NCBI GenBank assembly: GCA_016193485.1
Contig: JACPRZ010000033.1
Location: forward strand, 1 to 59,222
Direction of reading: 5' to 3'
DNA: 59,222 nucleotides
Origin: Bacteroidota bacterium
Lineage (GTDB): Bacteria > Bacteroidota > Bacteroidia > JACPRZ01
Shown here: one piece after another, positions 1 through 8,206 of the stretch
Position numbering within the stretch: position 1 is the stretch's first letter
How the letters are laid out: each line of letters starts with the position of its first letter
Notes under the pieces: model-generated
What the model was told of the DNA's origin: nothing
The model's input: the letters and a program-made list of their open reading frames with translations, nothing else
The model's database searches: none
Program-made: the position numbers and the translations under genes

Positions 1-609
1 GTTTCTCAGTACGGTTTTAGAAAACCCGCTGGCTGCATGTACCCACTCCCATTCCCAGTTGGTTGCACCGGATACCGGGTCACAATAAATTGCCTGGTTG
101 AGGTCTGAAAGGGTTATTCCGCAATCAGCCGTGCGCACTTTTGAACAATTAGGTTGAGTAACAGAAGCATTGCCTGTAGCAGTACAGGCATTAGCATCAG
201 TAACAGTAACGGTATAAGCGCCTATAGATAATCCAGTGGCGGTTGAAGTTGTTTGTCCATCCGACCATAAATAGGAGTAAGAACCTGTTCCCCCCCCTGT
301 AATTGCAGTTGCGGTTCCATCGCTCCCGCCATTGCAGGAAGCATTGGTAGTGTTTACAGAAAGATTAATAGCGGACGGCTGGCTGACGGTTACACTGTTA
401 ATTGCAGTGGCGCTGTTGGCATCGGTTACGGTAACAGAATAGACAGAAGACGGAAGACCGGAGACCGAAGATGTGGTTGCGCCATTACTCCATAAATAAG
501 AATAGGGTGTAACTCCTCCGCCTGGAGTTGCTGTTGCGCTACCATTGCTGGAACCGTTGCAGGTTACATTAGTGGAAGAAAGGGAAATAGTCAAAGGTGG
601 TGGGGGAGC

Positions 610-1600
610 GTATTTGGCAAAGAAGATGTCTCTGCCGCCCACCGAGGTGAGGTTAGCCGTGCCCGCGGAGGGGTCAAAGTCGGCTGTGCCGTTAAACTCT
701 CCGGTGATAAAGGCATTGCCGCCCGCATCAAGGGCTATGCTGTTGCCAAAATCATCGCTTGTGCTTCCGATGGATTTCGCCCAGAGGTAATTTCCGTTGC
801 TGTCGTATTTGGCAAAGAATATATCAATGTTGCCCACCGGGGTGAGGTTAGCCGTGCCCGCGGAGGGGTCAAAGTCGGCTGTGCCTTGAAAGAATCCGAT
901 GATAAAGGCATTGCCGCTGGCATCAAGGGCTATGCTTTCGCTAATATCATCGCTTGTGCTTCCGATGGATTTCGCCCAGAGGTAATTTCCGTTGCTGTCG
1001 TATTTGGCAAAGAATATATCATAGATGCCCACCGGGGTGAGGTTAGCCATCATAGATGCCCACCGGGGTGAGGTTAGCCGTGCCCGCGGAGGGGTCAAAG
1101 TCGGCTGTGCCGGTAAAGGATCCGGTGATACAGGCATTGCCGCCCGCATCAATGGCTATGCTGTAGCCATAATCAGTGACTGAGCTTCCGATGGATTTCG
1201 CCCAGAGGTAATTTCCGTTGCTGTCGTATTTGGCAAAGAATATATCATAGAAGCCCACCGAGGTGAGGTTAGCCGTGCCCGCGGAGGGGTCAAAGTCGGC
1301 TGTGCCGGTAAAGTAGCCGGTGATGTATGTATTTCCGCTGCCGTCCACCGCGATGCCCTTACCTTTATCATTGCCTGAGCTTCCGATGGATTTCGCCCAG
1401 AGGTAATTTCCGTTGCTGTCGTATTTGGCAAAGAAGATATCATAGCCGCCCACCGAGGTGAGGTTAGCCGTGCCCGCGGAGGGGTCAAAGTCGGCTGTGC
1501 CGGAAAAGTAGCCGGTGATAAAGGCATTGCCGCCCGCATCAATGGCTACGCTGGAGCCAAAATCATAGCCTGTGCTTCCGATGGATTTCGTCCATTGGTA
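610..1600 (-). repeat. 195-bp tandem repeats (65-aa propeller units)
   Basis: The anchor ggatttcg(c/t)cca recurs at 772, 967, 1193, 1388 and 1583. Spacings are 195, 226, 195 and 195, so the period is 195 bp with one interval longer by exactly 31 bp. Unit sequences are nearly identical, which suggests recent amplification or gene conversion. Confidence 0.9.
1018..1079. repeat. Exact 31-bp tandem duplication causing frameshift
   Basis: Bases 1018-1048 and 1049-1079 are identical (both begin atcatagatgcccaccgggg). Because 31 is not a multiple of three, the minus-strand frame ends in TAA right after GIYDG. Deleting one copy gives GIYDIFFAKY and a continuous frame. Confidence 0.93.
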
Positions 1601-2003
1601 GTTTTGAGCGTAGCAGTTGGTAGTTAGGAGTTGGCAGTTGAAAGTTGCAAAAGCAACAAAGAGGAGTTTGTATAGATTCCGCCAAAGGCGGATTTCACTG
1701 CGTTCGGTTTTCATGGTGGTTTTGGGTATTTAATGTTATACCGCATGCATAATGATTTGCAAGGTTCTGCGGTATACACCCATGCGTGAAATCGCGGATA
1801 TTATTTGCAAACTCATTCAGCATGGGTGTATAATACCAATCACCGTTTATACGGAAAGCAGGCGGTTTTTGTTTCAAAAAAGGTTACTGTTCAGGTCTCC
1901 GGCATAAAAATGCATATATAATGCGAATGATACGAATGTATACCAATGATACTAATGATACACATGGGCTTTGTGAAAAGGGTATTTTTATTCGTATCAT
2001 TAG

Positions 2004-2043
2004 TCCCGCCAAAGGCGGGATTCTAGTCCCGCCAAAGGCGGGA
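2004..2043. repeat. Two tandem palindromic elements tcccgccaaaggcggga
   Basis: Identical 17-nt hairpins (7-bp arms, aaa loop) at 2004-2020 and 2027-2043, separated by ttctag. This is a small palindromic repeat family. A variant lies in the coding start of the 1714 gene. Confidence 0.85.
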
Positions 2044-2144
2044 TTCGTATATTGGTATTATTTTATCACTGAAACCAAATAGTGCTGAATAGTAACCAAA
2101 AAAGGTAATATTTTCTGACCTGTATGAAAAACCGGAATTATTCC

Positions 2145-2152
2145 TATATTTG
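2145..2152 (+). promoter_or_regulatory. Bacteroidota -7 box TATATTTG
   Basis: Exact match to TAnnTTTG, 21 nt upstream of the PorP/SprF ATG at 2173. No clear -33 TTG at the usual spacing was seen. Confidence 0.6.
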
Positions 2153-2172
2153 CAATCCTTATTCTTACTTAT

Positions 2173-3192
2173 ATGATTTATAAAATAAAGAAAGGATGGA
2201 TGATAACAATTCTTCTGCCTGCATTTTCAGCGGCACAGGATATTCATTCCTCGCAGTTTTACAATACCGCCATTTTTCTGAACCCCGCTGTTGCCGGGAC
2301 TTTCGACCGCAATTACCGCTTCATGGCGAATTACCGAAACCAATGGAGCAGCGTGACGGCTCCTTATGTGACAATGGGTGGCGCTTTTGATATGTGGTTT
2401 ACAAAAAATAAAAGCGTCTGCGGAGGACTCACATTTTACAATGACAAAGCAGGCGACTCAAAGTTCGGAACCATGCAGGTAAATTTGCTCCTATCAACTG
2501 TTCACCAGATCAATAAAGAAAATCTCATATCCGGTGGAATACAGGCAGGGTATGTTCAGAACAGCATAACCTATTCGGGACTGACATGGGATTCCCAGTA
2601 CCGCAATGGTGTCTATGATCCTGCCGCATCCACTAATGAGCCAAATAACGGTTCCGAAAGTTTTTCTTTTATAGATGCCGGTGCCGGGGCATACTGGATG
2701 GGAAAGATAAATAATGAATTTCGGATGAATGCAGGTCTTGCCGCACAGCATCTGTCCTTTCCGAAATACACATTTCCCTCTTACAGTAAAGCGACTGAAA
2801 AAAAAGATATCCGGCTTAACATCCTTGGAACCGCACAATACGATCTGAAAAACACAAATACATCATTTTTACCCGGCCTGCTTGTACAACAGCAGGGAAA
2901 AGCAAGGGAAATTGTAGTCGGAACACTGATAAAATATACCCTTGGTCTGACTTCGCGCTATACAGGCGCTTATACCTCTTCGGCACTCTACCTGGGTCTT
3001 CATTACCGCACCGGGGATGCCCTCATTGCGGCTGTTGTTTTTGACTACCAGAAATACTTTACGGCAGGAGTGAGTTACGATTTTAATATCTCCGGACTGA
3101 CACCCGCTTCAAATTCATTGGGCGGCATGGAATTTCTGGTACATATTCCGGTAACCAGTCAGAACCAGAAGACGAGCGTTAAATTGAAATGA
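2173..3192 (+). CDS. PorP/SprF family T9SS outer-membrane protein
   Basis: 339 aa, the usual length for the family. The hallmark N-terminus is present: a short signal peptide, then AQDIHSSQFYNTAIFLNPAVAGTF, where H-S/T-Q-F-x-N and LNPA-x-AG are the family signature. Next come aromatic, alternating beta-strand segments (YRNQWSSV, GLTFYNDKAG, LGLHYRTGDALIAA), as expected of a small outer-membrane barrel. Family members work with the T9SS and are needed to display or retain type B (SprB-like) adhesins. The OmpA-TPR gene follows 55 bp downstream on the same strand, the classic pairing, so the two are probably co-transcribed from the TATATTTG box at 2145. Which neighbouring adhesin it serves cannot be told from sequence. 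Confidence 0.92.
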   Translation: MIYKIKKGWMITILLPAFSAAQDIHSSQFYNTAIFLNPAVAGTFDRNYRFMANYRNQWSSVTAPYVTMGGAFDMWFTKNKSVCGGLTFYNDKAGDSKFGTMQVNLLLSTVHQINKENLISGGIQAGYVQNSITYSGLTWDSQYRNGVYDPAASTNEPNNGSESFSFIDAGAGAYWMGKINNEFRMNAGLAAQHLSFPKYTFPSYSKATEKKDIRLNILGTAQYDLKNTNTSFLPGLLVQQQGKAREIVVGTLIKYTLGLTSRYTGAYTSSALYLGLHYRTGDALIAAVVFDYQKYFTAGVSYDFNISGLTPASNSLGGMEFLVHIPVTSQNQKTSVKLK

Positions 3193-3271
3193 ATTTATCG
3201 TTTACGCTGGAATTATTACTGCCGGTTTCATTTCATAAATTGATTTATTGAACAGAGATTCTTTAAAATTT

Positions 3272-5269
3272 ATGGAAATTCATAGAAATTTATGGAAATT
3301 CATTGAAATAAGTTTCATTTTATTTTTTTACCCTTCCCTTACATTTTCGCAGAATAAGGAATTTACGAAACAGAATTTTCCGGATGCTGCCGGTTTGAAG
3401 GAAGCCGTAAAAAACCTGAAAACCGGTGATATGTATTACCAGCGGCTGATCCATTCCACTGCGCTGGAATACTATCTGAAAGCCCATGAATTCAATCCGG
3501 ACAATGCCGAACTGAATCTGAAAATTGGCGATTGCCACCTGAATTCGGATCAACGGGATAAAGCCGTACCGCATCTTGAAAAATCACTGGCGCTGGATCC
3601 GAAAAACCCTAAAATTCATTTCTATCTCGGCAGGGCGTATCAGATAACCAGGGATTGGGATAAAGCGGCAAAGGAATACACCGTATATTCACAGAAAGCC
3701 CTTGGCGATGAAAAAAAGATCGCTCAGAAAAGAATTCTTGAATGTAAAAACGGGAAAAAATTATGCGCTGCACCGGTAAAAGTAATTATTGAAAACCTTG
3801 GCGAAGCAATCAACACTCCCTATTCGGAATATGCCCCTTTGATTTCGGCCGATGAATCGGTACTTATTTTCATGTCGCGCAGGGAAAATACGACCGGGGG
3901 GGGAAAAGATCCCGCTATTGACGACTGGTTTGAGGACATTTATATCACTTATTTCAAAGAAGGGAAATGGACCGAAACGGAAAATATCGGCATTCCCGTC
4001 AATTCCGATCAGCATGATGGAACCGTATATCTTTCACCTGACGGTCAGAAACTTTATATTTACCGGGATGAAAGCGGTGACGGTAATATTTTCGAAACCG
4101 ATCTTGAAGGCGACCATTGGACAGAACCGAAAAAATTAAGCACGGTAATCAATTCAAAACACCAGGAGCCATCGGCTACTTTTACACCGGATGGAAAGAT
4201 AATTTATTTCGTCAGTAATAATCCCGACAAATCACTGGGCGGAAAAGATATTTATTCAAGCGTTATGGACGACAGGGGAAACTGGTCCGACCCGGTGAAT
4301 CTCGGTAATGTGATAAATACCGAATATGATGAAGACGGAGTATTTCTCCATCCTGACGGTAAAACACTCTTCTTCAGTTCGCAGGGACATAATACGATTG
4401 GCGGCTATGATATTTTTAAGACCGTCAATAAAAGCGGAAAATGGGGAAAGCCCCAGAATCTGGGTTATCCGATCAACACACCCGATGACGATATTTTCTT
4501 TTCCATTTCGGCAAGCGGGGAACATTCCTATTATTCATCGATACGTCCCGAAGGCAAAGGATGGCGCGATCTCTACAGGATAACTCCCGGAATGGGTGAA
4601 TTGGATACTGCAGCGCCTCCAACACCCCAACTTACCCTGTTGAAAGGAACTGTTTTTGACATGGCTGCCAAAAACCCAGTGGAAGCCACTATTGAAATTG
4701 TCGACAATCAGAAGAACCAGGTTATCGCTGATTTCAAATCCAACAGCGCTACAGGAAAATACCTTTTATCACTTCCTTCGGGAAAGAATTATGGGATTTC
4801 CGTAAATGCAAACGGGTACCTGTTTCACTCCGAAAATGTGAACATCCCCGAAGCAAAGGGATACCAGGAGGTAGTAAAGGATATTGGCCTGAAAAAACTT
4901 GCTGTCGGAAGCAAGGTAGTGCTCAACAATATCTTTTTTGATTACGACCAGGCAACATTGCGCCAGGAATCGGTTGCAGAACTTGAACGGCTCACAGGGC
5001 TGCTGAAAGAAAATTCAACAATGAAAATTGAAATTTCCGGGCATACGGACAACAAGGGTTCGGATGAATACAATAAAAAACTATCGGAAGCACGGGCGAA
5101 ATCGGTTTATGAATATCTCGCCAATAAAGGAATTGATAAATCCCGTCTCACATTCAAGGGCTACGGAAAAGACAAACCCGTTGCTCCCAATGAAAAACCG
5201 GATGGCTCAGATAATCCCGATGGAAGGCAGATGAACCGCAGAACCGAGTTTGAAGTGATTGGGAAGTAG
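3272..5269 (+). CDS. OmpA-family protein with TPR, PD40 propeller, carboxypeptidase-regulatory-like and OmpA domains
   Basis: I prefer the ATG at 3272, which gives a clean signal peptide (hydrophobic FIEISFILFFYPSLTFSQ). An in-frame TTG at 3248 is possible, but it lies upstream of a near-perfect direct repeat of aaatttatggaaattcat. Domain order: TPR-like helices (GDMYYQRLIHSTALEYYLKA, NAELNLKIGDCHLN, KIHFYLGRAYQ), PD40/WD40-like propeller blades (ADESVLIFMSRR, SPDGQKLYIYRDESGDG, TPDGKIIYFVSNN, HPDGKTLFFSSQG), a beta-sandwich (LKGTVFDMAAKNPVEATIEI), then OmpA C-terminal peptidoglycan binding (NNIFFDYDQATLRQES, ISGHTDNKGSDEYNKKLSEARA). It probably ties the T9SS/PorP complex to peptidoglycan. 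A G8 run at 3896-3903 lies in the propeller. A close paralogue starts at 57470. Confidence 0.92.
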   Translation: MEIHRNLWKFIEISFILFFYPSLTFSQNKEFTKQNFPDAAGLKEAVKNLKTGDMYYQRLIHSTALEYYLKAHEFNPDNAELNLKIGDCHLNSDQRDKAVPHLEKSLALDPKNPKIHFYLGRAYQITRDWDKAAKEYTVYSQKALGDEKKIAQKRILECKNGKKLCAAPVKVIIENLGEAINTPYSEYAPLISADESVLIFMSRRENTTGGGKDPAIDDWFEDIYITYFKEGKWTETENIGIPVNSDQHDGTVYLSPDGQKLYIYRDESGDGNIFETDLEGDHWTEPKKLSTVINSKHQEPSATFTPDGKIIYFVSNNPDKSLGGKDIYSSVMDDRGNWSDPVNLGNVINTEYDEDGVFLHPDGKTLFFSSQGHNTIGGYDIFKTVNKSGKWGKPQNLGYPINTPDDDIFFSISASGEHSYYSSIRPEGKGWRDLYRITPGMGELDTAAPPTPQLTLLKGTVFDMAAKNPVEATIEIVDNQKNQVIADFKSNSATGKYLLSLPSGKNYGISVNANGYLFHSENVNIPEAKGYQEVVKDIGLKKLAVGSKVVLNNIFFDYDQATLRQESVAELERLTGLLKENSTMKIEISGHTDNKGSDEYNKKLSEARAKSVYEYLANKGIDKSRLTFKGYGKDKPVAPNEKPDGSDNPDGRQMNRRTEFEVIGK

Positions 5270-5286
5270 CAGGGATAGAGGGAATT

Positions 5287-5321
5287 CCTTATACCTTATA
5301 CCTTATTCCTTATTCCTTATT
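5287..5321. repeat. Five 7-bp tandem units (ccttata/ccttatt)
   Basis: Two ccttata then three ccttatt units between convergent stop codons, plus a degenerate sixth unit. Its length could vary by slippage, but it is not coding. Confidence 0.8.
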
Positions 5322-5336
5322 CCTCATATCATTCTT

Positions 5337-8168
5337 TCATCTCACCAGCGTCACATTCCCCTTCTTCACCTTTTCATCCCCCCCTTTCCATTTTGCGTTC
5401 AGATACCAGACAAATACACCCGTATCAGTTGCTTTACCGTTGAATATGCCGTCCCATCCTTTTGTCACCGTATTAGTATCAAATACTTTTTGCCCCCACC
5501 GGTTATATACCACAAAGGTCAACCCGGTGACGCAATCATCGGTGAAGCCGCGCACAAAGAGCATATCATTATTATTATCACCGTTGGGCGAAAATGCCGT
5601 AGGGACAAAGGGTTCAGCACAGTTGGTCACACTTATCTTTACCGTATCGGAACCGGTACAGCCATTGACATCGGTGACCATAACCGAATAGATCTCGTCC
5701 GTTGCGGGTTGTACGGTTATGTTCTGGCCGTCAATATTTCCCGGCTGCCAGATAAAAGTGAGCGGTGATGTTGCCCCCGTCACTTCAGCCGATAGGGTAC
5801 CCTGCCCTCCGGCAAAAATGGTTGTATCGTCACCGGCATCCACCGTCACGGTGGAACTGACGGTGATTGTGATCGATGAATTTTTTGAACAATTCAACGA
5901 ATCGGTTACGGTAACGGAATAAGTGCCGCCCGTAATATCGGTCAGCGCGCTGAGCGTTGATCCGTTGCTCCAGTTGTAAAAATAGCCGGGAGTTCCTCCG
6001 GTTACGGTTGCAATTGCTTGCCCGGGTGTTCCACCGCAAATGGCATTAGTGCCGGTAACGGTAAGAATAAGGTCAGGCGGCCCGGTAATGGTGGCGCTGG
6101 TTGTGTCGGTGCATCCGGAAGCATCGGTAACGGTCACCGTATAGGTGCCGGCAGAAAGCCCGGTAGCGGTTGAACCGGTCTGGCTGTCCGACCATAAGTA
6201 AGAAAAACTTCCTACCCCCCCCGAAGCGGTTGCCGTAGCGCTGCCGTTATTGCCCCCGCAGGATGCATTGACCGGAATTATTGTAAGAGAAATAAGAGGC
6301 GGTTGCGTAATTGTCGTTGACGAGGTTGCGGAACATCCTCCTGCATCGGTTATGGTCACGGTAAAGGCGCCTGCAGAAAGCCCGGTAGCGGTTGAATCGG
6401 TCTGGCTGTTTGACCAGGTGAAAGTATAGGGCAGGGTTCCTCCGTTAGCGGATGCGTTTGCCGTTCCATCGCTGCCGCCATTGCAGGTTGTATTGGTAAA
6501 CGTAACTGCCACGGCAGGACCACCGGTGCTGCCCACGGTTGCCGTGCCGGTTTTGGTGCATCCGTTTCCATCAGTTACTGTAACGAAATAACTTCCGGCA
6601 ATAAGTCCTGTAATTATTTGCGTTGATTGGGAATTGCTCCACAAATAAGTGTAAGGAGTGAGGCCTCCCACAGGATTGGCGGTAGCGTTTCCATCGCTGT
6701 TACCGCAGGTGGAAGCATTAGCGGTTACGGTAAGAGTTGGTCCGCCTGTAACCGTAGCGGTAGCCGAAGCCGTGCAGCCACTGCTATCGGTAACAGTTAT
6801 CGAATAATTGCCGGCAATTAGTCCGGTTGCCGTCTGTGTGTTTTGTGATGGGAGCGTATTCCAAAGAAAAGTATATGGTAATGTTCCTCCCGAAGGGTTA
6901 GCCGTAGCGGTTCCATTACTATCAGCGCATGTAGCAGGCGTAACGCTTACTGTTACAGCCGGTGATGCCGGAACATTAACCGAAGAATTTACGATACACC
7001 CGCTATTATCAGTAACTGTCACAGAATAATTTCCAGGCGCAAGACCGGTGGCAACAGAGTCGGTTTGAGGAGGAACGGCACTCCACAAATAGGAATAGGG
7101 GGGGGTACCGCCTGTAGCATTTGCTGTTGCTGTTCCATTGTCATTTCCACAGGTTGCGGCAGTAGCGGAAGTTGCAACAGAGGGACCCCCGCTGTTGGCA
7201 ACATCCGCAGTATCGGTAACAGAACATCCCGATGCACTTGTTACAGTAACAAAATAAGAGCCGGCAGATAATCCGGTAGCGGTGGAATCGGTTTGTCCGT
7301 TGCTCCATGAATAAGAATATGGCGCAGTTCCGCCCGAAACATTTGCGGTTGCCGTTCCATTATTTGCTCCGCAAACCGGTTGTGTAACATTTATTGAAAC
7401 AGATAATACTGTTGGGGTGTTACAAGTTCCATTACAGGCATTAAGGGTAGGACCAGCATTTGTGGCCCAAGTAGAATCTCCGTCAATTGTTCTATGAATA
7501 ACCAACCCCATGCTTGGACTAATACCAGCGTAACTTACAATTCCTGAAGTCAATGGAATGGTCGAAGGTCCGGGCAGTGAAGATAATAAATTACATCCGA
7601 CTCCGGCAGCAATAAAAGTTGGAGCGATGTCAATGTCTGAATCTGTACCCCATTTGGATGCCTGCCCTGCTGATGATGTCCAGTAAACAGCATCAACAGC
7701 TGCGCCTGTGTTATCCCATATTATTAAATAACAATCGCCATTTGCCAAATACCATCTGTCATTTTCCGTACTTAAATAAGGCGTACCGCAAAAATTAAAG
7801 AGGTTTATTGTAGCGCCAGTGTTAGGCGCGCCTATGGAGAGAAAACCCAAAGGAGGTATAATAGTTCCTTGTGGAAAACGAAATGTGCCATGGTTCCCGC
7901 CTGCTCCGAAATTTGTATTCATTCCAATCAGATAACAACTTATGTCAAAAGAATCGCATGGATTTGTATTGTATAATTCAATGTATTCGCTGCCATAAGT
8001 AGGTTGACTGCAATATTTCATTGATTGATATTGTGATGATAAAGCATCTGATCCCGGTTTAACCATTACTTCGTTAATTACAACTTGAGCGTGGCATATT
8101 CTGATGGTGACGCAAAAGAAAAGGAAGCAGCAGGAAAAAACAGGTAATTTAAGAATTGATTTTACCAT
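5337..8168 (-). CDS. SprB-repeat adhesin with N-terminal lamin-tail-like domain and T9SS type B sorting domain
   Basis: 943 aa with an ATG start. The signal peptide (VFSCCFLFFCVTIRICHAQ) is followed by VVINEVMVKPG...GSEYIELYNTNPCDSFDISCYLIG, the pattern of a lamin-tail (LTD) domain (residues about 28-225). Seven SprB repeats follow (GTATANVSGGTAPYSYSWSN type, residues about 255-750), then one PKD-like unit (VDAGDDTTIFAGG) and a gliding-motility/CHU_C type B sorting domain (EPFVPTAFSPNGDNNNDM ... NRWGQKVF ... KGNVTLVR). This class is exported by the T9SS and functions in adhesion, gliding or surface display. The start is 38 bp from the stop expected for the upstream gene once its frameshift is bridged, so the two may form an operon. 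Confidence 0.9.
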   Translation of the reverse strand: MVKSILKLPVFSCCFLFFCVTIRICHAQVVINEVMVKPGSDALSSQYQSMKYCSQPTYGSEYIELYNTNPCDSFDISCYLIGMNTNFGAGGNHGTFRFPQGTIIPPLGFLSIGAPNTGATINLFNFCGTPYLSTENDRWYLANGDCYLIIWDNTGAAVDAVYWTSSAGQASKWGTDSDIDIAPTFIAAGVGCNLLSSLPGPSTIPLTSGIVSYAGISPSMGLVIHRTIDGDSTWATNAGPTLNACNGTCNTPTVLSVSINVTQPVCGANNGTATANVSGGTAPYSYSWSNGQTDSTATGLSAGSYFVTVTSASGCSVTDTADVANSGGPSVATSATAATCGNDNGTATANATGGTPPYSYLWSAVPPQTDSVATGLAPGNYSVTVTDNSGCIVNSSVNVPASPAVTVSVTPATCADSNGTATANPSGGTLPYTFLWNTLPSQNTQTATGLIAGNYSITVTDSSGCTASATATVTGGPTLTVTANASTCGNSDGNATANPVGGLTPYTYLWSNSQSTQIITGLIAGSYFVTVTDGNGCTKTGTATVGSTGGPAVAVTFTNTTCNGGSDGTANASANGGTLPYTFTWSNSQTDSTATGLSAGAFTVTITDAGGCSATSSTTITQPPLISLTIIPVNASCGGNNGSATATASGGVGSFSYLWSDSQTGSTATGLSAGTYTVTVTDASGCTDTTSATITGPPDLILTVTGTNAICGGTPGQAIATVTGGTPGYFYNWSNGSTLSALTDITGGTYSVTVTDSLNCSKNSSITITVSSTVTVDAGDDTTIFAGGQGTLSAEVTGATSPLTFIWQPGNIDGQNITVQPATDEIYSVMVTDVNGCTGSDTVKISVTNCAEPFVPTAFSPNGDNNNDMLFVRGFTDDCVTGLTFVVYNRWGQKVFDTNTVTKGWDGIFNGKATDTGVFVWYLNAKWKGGDEKVKKGNVTLVR

Positions 8169-8206
8169 AAGAAAAAATAATTTTAGGATGTGTAAATTTG
8201 ATGATG

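Larger units (their letters stand above)
1..1714 (-). pseudogene. Secreted beta-propeller (SBBP-like) repeat plus SprB-repeat protein, frameshifted and cut by window edge
   Basis: The ATG at 1714 starts a signal-peptide-like N-terminus (hydrophobic KLLFVAFATF, cleavage plausible near CYAQ). Five near-identical units of exactly 195 bp (65 aa) follow, each with FFAKYDSNGNYLWAKSIG and TADFDPSAGTANLT, resembling SBBP-type beta-propeller repeats. After the second complete unit the frame stops at 1043 (ending GIYDG) because of a 31-bp tandem duplication. Removing one copy restores an open frame to base 1, which then encodes two SprB repeats (VTCNGSSNG..., ASCNGGSDG...) and a CGITLSDLNQAIYC segment common in Bacteroidota secreted proteins. 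The C-terminus, expected to carry a T9SS sorting domain, lies outside the window. By family it is a T9SS-exported surface protein. It is either a real null or phase-variable allele, or an assembly slip in repeats. Confidence 0.8.
1715..2172. other. Intergenic region with palindromes and a promoter
   Basis: No convincing gene. It contains a 13-bp inverted repeat (1773-1785 and 1820-1832, tatacacccatgc/gcatgggtgtata), several imperfect AATGATACNAATG direct repeats (about 1920-1965), two copies of the palindrome tcccgccaaaggcggga (2004-2020, 2027-2043), and the -7 box of the next gene. A weaker copy of that palindrome core (ccgccaaaggcgga) lies at about 1680-1693, inside the N-terminal codons of the upstream gene. 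A 60-codon ORF at 1695-1877 (minus) crosses the inverted repeat and shows no recognisable domain. Confidence 0.7.

Noticed and set aside
1695..1877. 60-aa minus-strand ORF
   Set aside because: Overlaps the next gene start and an inverted repeat; no domain, signal or promoter support.
3248..3271. TTG start for the OmpA-family gene
   Set aside because: The ATG at 3272 gives a better signal peptide. The upstream part lies in a short direct repeat.
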